A DNA stretch of 64,000 bases from the NCBI GenBank assembly GCA_900473415.1, contig UCLR01000007.1, positions 124,001-188,000 of the forward strand, written 5' to 3'. Positions 1-8,712 of the stretch are shown piece after piece (within the stretch, counting starts at the first letter, position 1; each line of letters opens with the position of its first letter). The position numbers and the translations under genes were made by a program. The DNA comes from Hyphomicrobiales bacterium. Lineage in GTDB: Bacteria > Pseudomonadota > Alphaproteobacteria > Rhizobiales > Beijerinckiaceae. The notes beneath the pieces were generated by a model. The model was not told where the DNA came from. It ran no database searches and saw nothing but the letters and a program-made list of their open reading frames with translations.

Positions 1-824
1 AGGCGGTGCTGATGCGCCGGGCCGGCTACGAGGTGCGGGTGCTGCCGGTCGAGGGGGGAAGCTGGGAAGAGAACCCGCCGACCATGCTCGATTTCGCGCG
101 GCGTGACCTGCGCTGGTGCCTCGGCAATCTGCAATATCTGAAGCTGCTCAATCTGCCCGGCCTCGAGCCGATGAGCCGCTTCCAGCTGCTCTGGGCGATC
201 CTGATGTTTCTCGGCCTGCCTGCCTGGACGCTGATGATCGCGCTCACGCCGCTCAAGCTGATCGAAGACAGCTCGATCGCCGATTATCCCGCCGGGACGG
301 CTGCCGGGCTCTATCTGCTGTTTCTGATCCTGTACCTCTCGCCGAAACTGGCCGGCTTCACTGACACCCTGCTGACGCACCATGGCGTGCGGCGCTATGG
401 CGGCGGGGTGCGCTTCCTGCTCTCGGCGGGGATCGAGATCGTCTTTGCCTTCCTGCAGGGCGCGGTCTCCAGCTTCCGGACGACGCTGTTCATGATCGGG
501 CTCGTCTTCGGCCGTGCCCGGATCGGCTGGAACGGGCAGGCGCGTGATGCCCATGCCTTGTCCTTCCCCACGGCGCTCGCTGGGCTGTGGCCGCATCTCG
601 TGTTCGGCAGCTATCTGTTCGCCACGCTCTACGCGCTGTCGCCTGCGGTTCTGCTCTGGTCGCTGCCACTGACGGCGGGCTATCTGCTGGCGATCCCCTT
701 CGCTATGCTGACGGCTGCGCCTTCGCTCGGAGCGCGGCTCTCGCGAGCCGGGCTCTGCGGCATACCGGAGGATTTCGCGATGCCACCCGTGCTGGCCGCC
801 ATCCGAGACGGGGAGCCGGAATGA
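1..824 (+). CDS. opgH: Glucan biosynthesis glucosyltransferase H, 3' part
   Basis: This is the C-terminal part of the inner-membrane glycosyltransferase that polymerises and exports osmoregulated periplasmic glucan. The 5' end lies outside the window, and the reading frame is open from base 3. The visible part begins near the end of the catalytic domain (RRAGYEV, then a GGSWEENPPT stretch and a W-C-L-GNLQ motif typical of the OpgH family). It continues into several hydrophobic segments (about residues 62-80, 95-115, 140-165 and 195-240 of the visible part) that form the membrane channel. Its stop overlaps the next start as ATGA, so the following methyltransferase is translationally coupled. 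The partner gene opgG is expected upstream but cannot be seen. Family assignment is confident; the completeness of the gene cannot be judged. Confidence 0.9.
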   Translation, partial: AVLMRRAGYEVRVLPVEGGSWEENPPTMLDFARRDLRWCLGNLQYLKLLNLPGLEPMSRFQLLWAILMFLGLPAWTLMIALTPLKLIEDSSIADYPAGTAAGLYLLFLILYLSPKLAGFTDTLLTHHGVRRYGGGVRFLLSAGIEIVFAFLQGAVSSFRTTLFMIGLVFGRARIGWNGQARDAHALSFPTALAGLWPHLVFGSYLFATLYALSPAVLLWSLPLTAGYLLAIPFAMLTAAPSLGARLSRAGLCGIPEDFAMPPVLAAIRDGEPE

Positions 825-1579
825 ACGCCGTCACCTACCCGAAGGGAACGGTGAAGGCACTCTCGCGCTCCTTGCGCATCTATCATGGCGACAATGACCG
901 CCGCGCGGCGATGGACCGGTTCTACGGAACGTTCCTCGCGCCGGGCGATCTCGCTTTCGACGTCGGTGCCCATGTCGGTGACCGCGTCTCCTCATTCCGC
1001 CGGCTCGGCGCGCGCGTGGTCGCGCTGGAGCCGCAGCCGGGCCCGGCCCGCATCATCCGGCTGATCCACCGGCGCGACCCGCTGGTGACGCTGATCGAAG
1101 CGGCCTGCGGCGACCATGAGGGCTCGATCGCGCTAAGGATCAACCGTACGAACCCGACCGTCTCGACGGCCTCGGCCGCTTTTATCGGCGCTGCGACCGG
1201 GGCGAAGGGCTGGGAAGGCCAGGTCTGGGACCACGAGATCACCGTGCCCTGCACGACGCTCGACGGGCTGATCCAGCGCCACGGCCTGCCGAAGCTGCTC
1301 AAGATCGATGTCGAGGGCTTCGAGGCGCATGTGCTGGCGGGGCTGACGCGGGCCGTTCCGGTGATCTCCTTCGAATTCACCACGATCCAGCGCGATGTCG
1401 CCGAGGCCTGCCTGGCCGTGCTGGAGACGCTTGGCCCCTACCGCTACAACGTCGCCCTCGGCGAGAGCCAGAGGCTGGAACTGCCTGCGCCGGTTGGCGT
1501 TGAGGCGATGGGCTCGTATCTGCGCGGCCTGCCTCACGCGGAGAATTCGGGCGATGTCTACGCCATCCTGCAACACTGA
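821..1579 (+). CDS. FkbM family SAM-dependent methyltransferase
   Basis: A 252-residue protein of the FkbM methyltransferase family, which typically O-methylates sugars or small molecules. A SAM-binding glycine motif, FDVGAHVGD, lies near residue 45, followed by an acidic end of strand 2 (VVALEPQPG). The family signature LLKIDVEGFE lies near residue 160. The ATG was chosen because it overlaps the opgH stop (ATGA), which implies coupled translation. No signal peptide or membrane segment is visible, so it should act in the cytoplasm. Its position right behind opgH suggests a substrate connected with glucan or its lipid or nucleotide precursors, but that is inference; methylation is not among the standard glucan modifications I know. 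The substrate is unknown. Confidence 0.85.
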   Translation: MNAVTYPKGTVKALSRSLRIYHGDNDRRAAMDRFYGTFLAPGDLAFDVGAHVGDRVSSFRRLGARVVALEPQPGPARIIRLIHRRDPLVTLIEAACGDHEGSIALRINRTNPTVSTASAAFIGAATGAKGWEGQVWDHEITVPCTTLDGLIQRHGLPKLLKIDVEGFEAHVLAGLTRAVPVISFEFTTIQRDVAEACLAVLETLGPYRYNVALGESQRLELPAPVGVEAMGSYLRGLPHAENSGDVYAILQH

Positions 1580-1591
1580 GAATGCAGCCTC

Positions 1592-2572
1592 ATGAGGTGC
1601 TCGCGCCTGCGCGCCGTCGCCCTCTTCGCCTCAGCCGCCTTCCTGGCCGCGCCGGCCTTCGCCGCTGACGACATCGCCGTCGAGGTAAAGAACGAATCCG
1701 AGCCGGTGCTCTGCGCCGAGAAGGACAACGTCACCATCAAGGCGATCTCGCCGCAAGTGCGGCGCTTCCAGATCGAGGCGGCCCATCCGGCCTATATCGC
1801 CGGGCTCATGCGCGACAATTGGGATGCCGATTGGACGCATTGCGACATGAAGGGCGATCCGTCCTTCGCGCCGCCGACGCCGCCGCGCCGCATCACCTTC
1901 TGGGAAACGATCGAGTACTGGCTCGTCGGCTACACCTTCCCGAGCTTCTGGCGGCCGGCCGAGGCGACTTTCCGGGTCGGCGACAGGGTCGAGAAGGGCT
2001 TGCATCTCGTCCAGCTCTGGAAGCTCGGCAAGGACAGATCCTATGAGGTGCTCGTGGTCTACCCGCAGGACGGCTACTGGCGCATCCGCCCGCTGCCGCC
2101 GCAGCACCTTGGCTTCTCCTCCTATGGCTCCTCCTTCCTGTTCGGGCCGATCGAGCAGGAGGGGCGGCCGGTGGTGAACATCCGCGAGATCGAATTCGAT
2201 CCGAAGACGCTCTCCTTCAGGCTCTCCTTCAAGGACGGCAATGCCGGCACGCTGAGGCTCGCCGACGTCGACGAGAACCGTATGGTGCTCGACGCCGTGC
2301 TCGACAAGCCGATCACTGAGGGCAAGGGCTTCGTCGCGCTGCGCTCGATGTACATCACCGAGTTCAACAACGACGTCGCCCGCATCGCTTTGCGCGAGCC
2401 CGGCGCGAAGGGTTGGCGCGAGGAGCCGCTGATGCCGTTCGAGGGCGGCAAGGCGACCGACATCTGGATGGGCCGCGCCACGCATTCGCGCCATAACACC
2501 TCGTCGCCCGACATGGTGTTTCGGCGCTTCTCTGCCGATCCGAACCCGCCGCCGAAGCCGGAGACGAAGTGA
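1592..2572 (+). CDS. Conserved secreted protein of unknown function
   Basis: A 326-residue protein with a typical signal peptide: a basic start (MRCSRLRAV), a hydrophobic core and a probable AFA-A cleavage site near residue 24, so it is predicted to be periplasmic. The mature part contains two cysteines (residues ~41 and ~84, in EPVLCAEK and THCDMKG) that could form a disulphide. It also has many aromatic residues and no motif I can assign to an enzyme family. It starts 12 bp after the FkbM methyltransferase and is probably in the same operon as opgH. A role in the cell envelope is plausible from context only. I do not recognise the family. Confidence 0.75.
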   Translation: MRCSRLRAVALFASAAFLAAPAFAADDIAVEVKNESEPVLCAEKDNVTIKAISPQVRRFQIEAAHPAYIAGLMRDNWDADWTHCDMKGDPSFAPPTPPRRITFWETIEYWLVGYTFPSFWRPAEATFRVGDRVEKGLHLVQLWKLGKDRSYEVLVVYPQDGYWRIRPLPPQHLGFSSYGSSFLFGPIEQEGRPVVNIREIEFDPKTLSFRLSFKDGNAGTLRLADVDENRMVLDAVLDKPITEGKGFVALRSMYITEFNNDVARIALREPGAKGWREEPLMPFEGGKATDIWMGRATHSRHNTSSPDMVFRRFSADPNPPPKPETK

Positions 2573-2692
2573 CGGGGCTGGCGAGCGTCCGCAGCGGAAC
2601 GCAGCCCGCCCCTGCCGCGTTTGCCCATGACGCAGGCGGCACATCGCGCTAGCTTGGCCCACGACCGATACCGATCAGCCTACAGGACCGCC

Positions 2693-3472
2693 ATGCCGCG
2701 TTTTGCCGCCAATCTCTCGATGATGTTCACCGAATGGGACTTCCTGGACCGCTTCAAGGCGGCCTCGGAGGCCGGGTTCGAGGCGGTGGAGTTCCTCTTC
2801 CCCTATGAACACAGCCCCGAGCAGATCGGGCTCGCGCTCGCGGGCGGCGGGCTGGAGCAGGCGCTGTTCAACCTGCCGCCGGGCGATTTCGCCAATGGCG
2901 AGCGCGGCATCGCCTCGCTCGCCGGCCGCGAGGACGAGTTCCGCGCCTCGGTCGACAAGGCGCTCTCCTATGTCCACGAGACCGGCGTGAAGAAGCTGCA
3001 CATGATGGCGGGCATCGCGGACGCCAAGGACCCCGTCGCGCAGAAGACCTACCGCGCCTCGCTGGCCTATGCCGCCGACAAGCTCGCCGAGCACGGCATC
3101 GAGCTCCTGCTGGAGCCGATCAACGGCAAGGACATGCCGGGCTATTTCCTCAACGATTTCGATCAGGCGGCGGCCTATGTGCGGGAGTCCGGCCGGCCGA
3201 ATGTGCGCCTGCAGTTCGACATGTACCATTGCGAGCTGATCCACGGCGACGTCTCGGCGCGGCTGAAGGCGCTCTATCCGCTCGTCGGCCATGTCCAGAT
3301 CGCCCGCGCCAATGGCCGCCATGAGCCTGATGCCTCGGGGCCGGACTATCCCTCTCTCTTCGGGGAGCTCGACGCGCTCGGCTATGACGGCTTCGTCGGC
3401 TGTGAGTACCGGCCCGAGCGGGGCACGCTGGAGGGGCTCGGCTGGTTCGCGCCCTGGCGGAAACCCGTCTGA
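2693..3472 (+). CDS. hyi: Hydroxypyruvate isomerase family TIM-barrel protein
   Basis: A 259-residue sugar-phosphate-isomerase-like TIM barrel of the Hyi/OtnI type, which interconverts hydroxypyruvate and tartronate semialdehyde in glyoxylate metabolism. Family features are the start FAANLSMMFTEWDFLDRF, the strand AVEFLFPYEH, LLEPINGKDMPGY with the conserved metal-ligand Glu, QFDMYHCEL (Asp/His ligands), GHVQIARANGRHEPD and GCEYRPERGT. Length is normal for the family. An in-frame upstream extension is possible, but the start at MPRFAANL matches the family. The stop overlaps the glucokinase start by one base (TGATG), so the two are co-translated. The pairing with glucokinase is unusual metabolically; the physiological substrate could be another ketose or aldose. 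Confidence 0.85.
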   Translation: MPRFAANLSMMFTEWDFLDRFKAASEAGFEAVEFLFPYEHSPEQIGLALAGGGLEQALFNLPPGDFANGERGIASLAGREDEFRASVDKALSYVHETGVKKLHMMAGIADAKDPVAQKTYRASLAYAADKLAEHGIELLLEPINGKDMPGYFLNDFDQAAAYVRESGRPNVRLQFDMYHCELIHGDVSARLKALYPLVGHVQIARANGRHEPDASGPDYPSLFGELDALGYDGFVGCEYRPERGTLEGLGWFAPWRKPV

Positions 3473-4476
3473 TGCGTCCGCCGTCGATCAGCTACCCGGT
3501 GCTGGTCGCCGATATCGGCGGCACGAATTGCCGGCTTTCGCTGGTCGCCGACCCGGAGAGTCCGCACCGTCCGCTGGCAAGGCTGGGAACCGGGAGCCAT
3601 CCGACGGCAGAAGCGGCCTTCTCCGCGGTCCTATCGGATGTGACCGAGAAACCGCGTTCGGCTGTCATCGCCGTCGCCGGGCCGCTGGATGGCCGGCAGG
3701 CGCAGCTTACGAACGCGGTGTGGAGCCTCGACGGACAGCGCATCGCCACGGCCCTTGGCCTGACCCAGGGGCTCCTCGTCAATGACTTCGAGGCGCTGGC
3801 GGCGTCGCTTGCCGTGCTGGGCCCTGACGATGCCGTGACCTTGGTGGAAGGCCGGCCAGACCCCGACGGCGTCCGGCTGGTGCTGGGGCCGGGTACGGGC
3901 TTCGGTGCGGCGGCTCTGCTGACGCATGGCGAGCGCGGTATGCTGATCCCCACCGAGTCCGGCCATATCGGCATCGGCCCCGAGGACCACGCGGAGCACC
4001 GGATCTGGCCGGCCCTGAGCAACGGCGTGTCGCGAGTGACCGTCGAGCACATCCTGAGCGGGGATGGGCTCGTGCGCCTGCACAAGGCGGTCGCGCTGAC
4101 CTCCGGCACGCCGGCGCCCGAGGTGAGTGCTGCCGATGTCGCCCGCCTCGCGGAGGATGGCGACCCGGGTGCGCTGAAGACCGTGGTTTGCTTCTGGCGC
4201 CTGCTGGCGCGCGTCGCAGGCGATCTCGCGCTGGTCTTCAAGGCGACGGGCGGAGTCTTCATCGCCGGAGGCATCGCGCCGCATCTCCTGCCCCTCGTCG
4301 ACAGGGCGGCGATTCGCACGGTGTTCGCGAACAAGCCGCCGATGGAGGACCTGACGGGCAGCTTTGCGCTGCGCGTCGTCACTGCTCCGGACGCTGCCGA
4401 GCAGGGTCTCGCAGCGATCGCGGGCAATCTCCACCGTTTCGGCCTCGACGATCCGAAGCGGCTGTGGTTTGGCTGA
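3472..4476 (+). CDS. glk: Glucokinase (bacterial Glk family)
   Basis: A 334-residue ATP-dependent glucokinase that phosphorylates glucose to glucose 6-phosphate, of the Glk (not ROK) type. The N-terminal phosphate motif is ADIGGTNCRLSL. The sugar-binding region includes LVNDFEALAAS with its conserved Asn-Asp, then GPGTGFGAA, and ESGHIGIGP carrying the family Glu-His pair. The C-terminal half has GGVFIAGGIAP, the adenosine-binding glycine motif. Translation is coupled to hyi through TGATG. The gene ends inside a strong inverted repeat. No ROK-type Zn-binding Cys motif is present, which supports the Glk family. Confidence 0.9.
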   Translation: MRPPSISYPVLVADIGGTNCRLSLVADPESPHRPLARLGTGSHPTAEAAFSAVLSDVTEKPRSAVIAVAGPLDGRQAQLTNAVWSLDGQRIATALGLTQGLLVNDFEALAASLAVLGPDDAVTLVEGRPDPDGVRLVLGPGTGFGAAALLTHGERGMLIPTESGHIGIGPEDHAEHRIWPALSNGVSRVTVEHILSGDGLVRLHKAVALTSGTPAPEVSAADVARLAEDGDPGALKTVVCFWRLLARVAGDLALVFKATGGVFIAGGIAPHLLPLVDRAAIRTVFANKPPMEDLTGSFALRVVTAPDAAEQGLAAIAGNLHRFGLDDPKRLWFG

Positions 4477-4496
4477 GCGCCTCGCTTAGCCAAACC
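4466..4496 (+). terminator. Strong stem-loop at the end of glk
   Basis: A near-perfect inverted repeat, GGTTTGGCTgAGCG - CCT - CGCTtAGCCAAACC, covers the last codons and stop of glk. There is no long T tract, so it may be a Rho-independent-like terminator, an mRNA-stabilising hairpin or an attenuator before the acyltransferase gene 15 bp further on. Confidence 0.5.
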
Positions 4497-4510
4497 GCCC
4501 AAAGGTCCGC

Positions 4511-5557
4511 GTGCAGCCCATCCATTCGATCCAGGTCCTGCGCGCGCTCGCGGCCTTCATGGTCGCGATCCATCACGTCCAGCCCGATGCTGTGTTGCTG
4601 GCAGAGCGTTTCGGCCTGAGCTTCAACCGCAGCGACCTGCTGCCCTGGATGGCGGGCGTCGACATCTTCTTCGTCGTCTCCGGCTTCATCATGGTCCATG
4701 CCTCGCAGGAGATGTTCGGACGGGCAGGGGCCTCGCTCGCCTTCTTGAGACGGCGGGTGGCGCGCATCGTCCCGATCTACTGGGCGACGACAACGCTGTT
4801 CCTGCTCGTCGGCCTCGCCGTTCCGGCCGTGCTGAATTCCGGGGCGCCGAGCATCGCGCAGATCCTCGGCTCCTATCTGTTCTGGCCGGTCGTCTCGACG
4901 CAGGGTCTGGTGCAGCCGGTCTATTCGCTGGGCTGGACGCTGAACTACGAGATGCTGTTCTACGCCCTCTTCGCCGCCGGGCTCGCCCTGCCAGCGCGCT
5001 GGACGCTGCCGGCGGTCACGGCCGTTCTGGCGCTGCTGGTCGCAGCCGAGACGTTCGCCGGCCCACTGCCCTTGCCCTTCGGCTTCTGGGGGCAGCCGAT
5101 CGTGCTTGAATTCGCCGCCGGCATGGGGCTCGCCGTGTTGCGCCGGAAAGGCCTGCGCCTGCCCGGAGCCTTGCGCATTGCGGTGGCGGCGGCCGGTGTC
5201 GCGGTGCTCGTCGCCGCGGCGCATTTGCCGGGCACTGACGGTCCGTGGAGCAGCGTGCTCTGGCGGGGCGGGGCGGCCGTGCTGCTGATGCTCGCGGCTG
5301 GCTGCGGGCGCGAGGGCGTCAAGCCGCCCAAGCCGGTGAGGGCTCTGGCATCGGTCGGCGACGCCTCCTACGCGCTCTATCTCGTCCATCCCTTCGTGAT
5401 CCGGGGCCTGCGAGAGGTTGCGTTGCGGATCGGGCTGGCTTCGCCGGCGCTCTATATCGCGCTTGCGCTGAGCGGCGCGGTGCTGGCGTCGGTGCTGATC
5501 TATCGCTTCTTCGAAAAGCCGGCGACGCGGCGGGTGCGCGGCTGGCTCGGAGGGTGA
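4511..5557 (+). CDS. Acyltransferase 3 family integral membrane protein
   Basis: A 348-residue polytopic membrane protein of the acyltransferase-3 family (ExoZ/OafA/OpgC type), which transfers acetyl or succinyl groups to exported polysaccharide. The N-terminus has IQVLRALAAFMVAIHHV with the conserved Arg and the catalytic-type His, followed by AGVDIFFVVSGFIM and FLRRRVARIVPIYW, both diagnostic. About ten hydrophobic segments follow, including SLGWTLNYEMLFYALFA and the C-terminal DASYALYLVHPFV motif. The start is GTG. Together with opgH at the start of the window this could be an envelope glycan modification enzyme, but succinylation or acetylation of glucan is only inferred from location. 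The substrate is unknown. Confidence 0.85.
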   Translation: MQPIHSIQVLRALAAFMVAIHHVQPDAVLLAERFGLSFNRSDLLPWMAGVDIFFVVSGFIMVHASQEMFGRAGASLAFLRRRVARIVPIYWATTTLFLLVGLAVPAVLNSGAPSIAQILGSYLFWPVVSTQGLVQPVYSLGWTLNYEMLFYALFAAGLALPARWTLPAVTAVLALLVAAETFAGPLPLPFGFWGQPIVLEFAAGMGLAVLRRKGLRLPGALRIAVAAAGVAVLVAAAHLPGTDGPWSSVLWRGGAAVLLMLAAGCGREGVKPPKPVRALASVGDASYALYLVHPFVIRGLREVALRIGLASPALYIALALSGAVLASVLIYRFFEKPATRRVRGWLGG

Positions 5558-5564
5558 CGCGCGG

Positions 5565-5909
5565 TCAGCTCAGCTTCATGCCCTTGAGTGACTGGCCAAC
5601 TACCCCGCCATCCTTGCGCCGCTGGGCGCGCTTCGCCTTGATCGCGTCGGCATGCTCGGGCTGAGGATAGTAGCCGCGCTCCATGATCTCGAGCGAATAT
5701 TCCTCATAGGTGAGGCCGAGCGCCTCGGCCTTCTCCTGGCGCCGGATCGCGACCTCGCGCGGCTTCTTCCAGGCCCGGCGATGGGCGAAGCGCCAGTCGA
5801 AATAACGACCGATATTGCCCTTGCCGGTTTCCGAGCGCGGCTTGTGCTCCTTCAGCGGCGGGCCGCCATTATGGCCAATTCCGATGGGGCGCGGGCGGGC
5901 AGAAGGCAT
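5565..5909 (-). CDS. Small basic protein with IGHNGGPPL motif
   Basis: A 114-residue basic protein. It carries the IGIGHNGGPPL N-terminal motif near residue 10, which I recall in many small Hyphomicrobiales proteins. This is followed by a charged region with GRYFDWRFAHRRAWKKPR and a segment LGLTYEEYSLEIMERGYYP. I chose the ATG immediately before MPSARPRPIG because the longer in-frame reading has no family-like character and would run into the promoter of the neighbouring ATPase gene. It converges with the acyltransferase gene (7 bp gap). No catalytic motif is visible; function unknown. Confidence 0.65.
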   Translation of the reverse strand: MPSARPRPIGIGHNGGPPLKEHKPRSETGKGNIGRYFDWRFAHRRAWKKPREVAIRRQEKAEALGLTYEEYSLEIMERGYYPQPEHADAIKAKRAQRRKDGGVVGQSLKGMKLS

Positions 5910-6042
5910 GGCTGGCTTTCGACTCGGAGCGATGACCCACGATAGGGGTGCCGTCGTTGCTCGCAAGGGGCGTGCCATGCCCGGCGGACGTGACAGCAGC
6001 GCTCTCGCGGTCTATCCCGCTCGCCAGTTCACAGGACAAGCC

Positions 6043-7851
6043 ATGGCCCCCTTGCTGCATCTGCGCGACGTCGCGCTCACTTTTGGCGGACAGCCCCTGC
6101 TCGAAGCGGCGGAAATCGCGGTCTCGGCCGGCGAGCGCGTCTGCCTCGTGGGTCGCAACGGCTCGGGCAAGTCGACCTTGCTCAAGATCGCGGCGGGCAT
6201 CGTCGAGCCGGATCATGCCGAGCGCTTCGTCCAGCCGGGCGCGACCATCCGCTATCTGCCGCAGGAGCCGGATTTCACCGGTTTCGACACGACGCTGGCC
6301 TATGTCGAGGCGGGCTTGGGACCGGGCGACGACGCCTACCGCGCGCAATATCTGCTGACTGAGCTTGGCCTGACGGGGCAGGAGAACCCGGCCTCTATGT
6401 CGGGCGGCGAGGGGCGCCGGGCGGCGCTCGCGCGGGTGCTGGCGCCGGAGCCGGACATCCTGCTGCTCGACGAGCCCACCAACCATCTCGACCTGCCGGT
6501 GATCGAATGGCTGGAGCAGGAGCTGAAATCGCTGCGCTCGGCCATGGTGCTGATCAGCCACGACCGGCGCTTCCTGACCTCGCTGTCGCGCGCGACGATC
6601 TGGCTCGATCGCGGCGTGACGCGGCGGGCGGAGAGGGGTTTTGGCGAGTTCGAAGCCTGGCGCGACGAGGTGCTGGCGCAGGAGGAGCTCGACCGCCACA
6701 AGCTCGACCGCAAGATCGCCCGCGAGGAGGACTGGCTGCGCTATGGCGTCAGCGCGCGGCGTACCCGTAACCAGCGCCGGCTTGGCGAACTCCACGCCCT
6801 GCGCGATCAGCGCCGCACGGCCCGCGCCGCGCAGGGCAATGTCCGGCTGGAGGCGAGCGAGGCGCAGACCTCCGGCAAGCTCGTCATCGAGGCGATGAAC
6901 ATCTCCAAGGCCTATGGCGACAATGTCGTGGTCAGGGACCTGTCGCTGCGCGTGGCGCGTGGTGATCGGATCGGGCTCGTCGGGCCGAACGGCGCCGGCA
7001 AGACCACGCTGATCAACCTGCTGACCGGCGCGCTCAAACCCGATTCCGGCAAGGTGAAGCTCGGCACGGCGCTGGAGATGGTGACGCTTGACCAGCGCCG
7101 CGAGAGCCTCGACCCGGCGACGCCGCTGGGAGATGCGCTGACCGGCGGCGGCTCGGATCAGGTCATGGTCGGCGGCGAGCCGCGCCATGTCGTCTCCTAT
7201 ATGAAGGACTTCCTGTTCCAGCCGATCCAGCGCGGCACGCCGGTCGGCGCGCTCTCGGGCGGCGAGCGCGGGCGGCTGATGCTCGCCCGTGCTCTGGCGA
7301 AGCCCTCCAACATGCTGGTGCTGGACGAGCCGACCAACGACCTCGACCTGGAGACGCTCGACCTGCTGCAGGAACTGCTGGCCGACTACCAGGGCACGGT
7401 GCTGCTCGTCAGTCACGACCGTGACTTCCTCGACCGCGTCGTCTCGGCGGTGCTGATTTCGGATGGCGACGGCGTCTGGACGGAGTTCGCCGGCGGCTAT
7501 TCCGACATGCTGGCGCAGCGCGGGCGCGGCGTCGGCGCGAAGGTGAGGGTCGTGGAGAAGCCCGCTGCGGCACCGAAGCAGGCCACCGCCCCGGCACAGC
7601 CCGCGGTCGCGTCGAAGCGCAAGCTCTCTTTCAACGAGAAGCACGCGCTGGAGACGCTGCCGAGCAAGATCGAGACGCTGCAGGCCGAAGCCGCCAAGCT
7701 GAACACTGCGGTTGCAGGCGATCTCTACACCCGCGATCCGAAGCTCTTCGCCAAGGCGACGGCGCGACTCGAGGAACTGACGCGGGAGATCGGCGAGGCC
7801 GAAGAGCGCTGGCTGGAGCTCGAGATGCTGCGGGAAGAGATTGGGGCGTAA
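6043..7851 (+). CDS. ABC-F family ATPase, Uup-like
   Basis: A 602-residue soluble protein with two ABC ATPase domains and no membrane segment, as in the ABC-F translation/ribosome-associated family. Domain 1 has Walker A GRNGSGKST (37-45), signature SGGEGRRAAL and Walker B ILLLDEPTNHLDL. The inter-domain arm is rich in Arg/Lys/Glu. Domain 2 has Walker A GPNGAGKTT, signature SGGERGRLML and LVLDEPTNDLDL. The C-terminal ~65 residues form a coiled coil (LSFNEKHALETLPSKIETL) resembling that of Uup, so a Uup-like role at the ribosome or on branched DNA is favoured over EttA. The start was placed at MAPLLHLRDV; 76 extra in-frame codons upstream overlap the promoter of the divergent small gene. Confidence 0.9.
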   Translation: MAPLLHLRDVALTFGGQPLLEAAEIAVSAGERVCLVGRNGSGKSTLLKIAAGIVEPDHAERFVQPGATIRYLPQEPDFTGFDTTLAYVEAGLGPGDDAYRAQYLLTELGLTGQENPASMSGGEGRRAALARVLAPEPDILLLDEPTNHLDLPVIEWLEQELKSLRSAMVLISHDRRFLTSLSRATIWLDRGVTRRAERGFGEFEAWRDEVLAQEELDRHKLDRKIAREEDWLRYGVSARRTRNQRRLGELHALRDQRRTARAAQGNVRLEASEAQTSGKLVIEAMNISKAYGDNVVVRDLSLRVARGDRIGLVGPNGAGKTTLINLLTGALKPDSGKVKLGTALEMVTLDQRRESLDPATPLGDALTGGGSDQVMVGGEPRHVVSYMKDFLFQPIQRGTPVGALSGGERGRLMLARALAKPSNMLVLDEPTNDLDLETLDLLQELLADYQGTVLLVSHDRDFLDRVVSAVLISDGDGVWTEFAGGYSDMLAQRGRGVGAKVRVVEKPAAAPKQATAPAQPAVASKRKLSFNEKHALETLPSKIETLQAEAAKLNTAVAGDLYTRDPKLFAKATARLEELTREIGEAEERWLELEMLREEIGA

Positions 7852-7949
7852 GCCATACGATTTCCGTATCCGGCCCCGCGCGAAAGCGCATTTACGGCGG
7901 CAGGCAATCTCTCCAAACATCGTGCAACTGCACAACACGAGGAACGACC

Positions 7950-8696
7950 ATGAGACTGAAGGGCAAGACGGCGCTGGTGACCGGTGCGGCCCAGGGCTTC
8001 GGCTTCGGCATCGCCGAGACCTTCGTGCGCGAGGGCGCGCGCGTCGCGGTGCTCGACATCAACGGCGACAAGGCCAAGGAAGCCGCGAAGGCGATCGGCC
8101 GCCGGGCTTTCGCCGTGACCTGCGACGTCGGCAAGGCCAAGAGCGTCGACAAGGCGGTCGAGAAGATTCTCGCCAGGGTCGGGCGGCTCGACATCGTTGT
8201 GAACAATGCCGGCACCACCCATCGCAACAAGCCGATGACCGAGGTGACCGAGGAGGAGTTCGACCGGATCTTCGCGGTCAATGTGAAGTCGATCTACCTG
8301 ATGGCGCGCGCGACCGTCCCGCATTTCCGCGAGCATGGCGGCGGCGTGATCCTCAATATCGGCTCGACCGCCGGTCTCCGTCCGCGCCCGGGGCTGACCT
8401 GGTACAATGGTTCGAAGGGCGCGGCGAACCTGATCTCGCAGTCGATGGCGGTCGAGCTCGCGCCCGACAAGATTCGCGTCAATGCCATTGCGCCGGTCGC
8501 AGGCGAGACGCCGCTGCTCGCAACCTTCATGGGCGAGGACACGCCGGAGCGCCGCAAGGCCTTCACCGCGACGATTCCGTGGGGCCGCTTCTCGACGCCG
8601 CAGGACATCGCCAACGCCGCGCTGTTCCTCTGCTCCGACGAGGCCGACATGGTGACGGGAAGCGTGCTCGCCGTCGACGGCGGTCGCTGCGTCTGA
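7950..8696 (+). CDS. SDR family NAD(P)-dependent oxidoreductase
   Basis: A 248-residue classical short-chain dehydrogenase. The cofactor motif is TGAAQGFGFGIA (TGxxxGxG), with an Asp at the end of strand 2 (VAVLDINGD) that suggests NAD preference. NNAG lies near residue 88 and the catalytic Ser is in NIGSTAG. YNGSK supplies Tyr-x3-Lys, and the C-terminal LAVDGGRCV closes the fold. The length is typical of FabG-like or glucose/3-hydroxyacyl dehydrogenases. It stands alone between the ABC-F gene and a convergent membrane protein, so context gives no substrate. Confidence 0.88.
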   Translation: MRLKGKTALVTGAAQGFGFGIAETFVREGARVAVLDINGDKAKEAAKAIGRRAFAVTCDVGKAKSVDKAVEKILARVGRLDIVVNNAGTTHRNKPMTEVTEEEFDRIFAVNVKSIYLMARATVPHFREHGGGVILNIGSTAGLRPRPGLTWYNGSKGAANLISQSMAVELAPDKIRVNAIAPVAGETPLLATFMGEDTPERRKAFTATIPWGRFSTPQDIANAALFLCSDEADMVTGSVLAVDGGRCV

Positions 8697-8712
8697 GCTG
8701 ACAAGCGGTCGT

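Noticed and set aside
5869..7938. 689-codon minus-strand frame opposite the ABC-F ATPase
   Set aside because: The plus strand has two complete ABC domains; the opposite frame lacks any motif.
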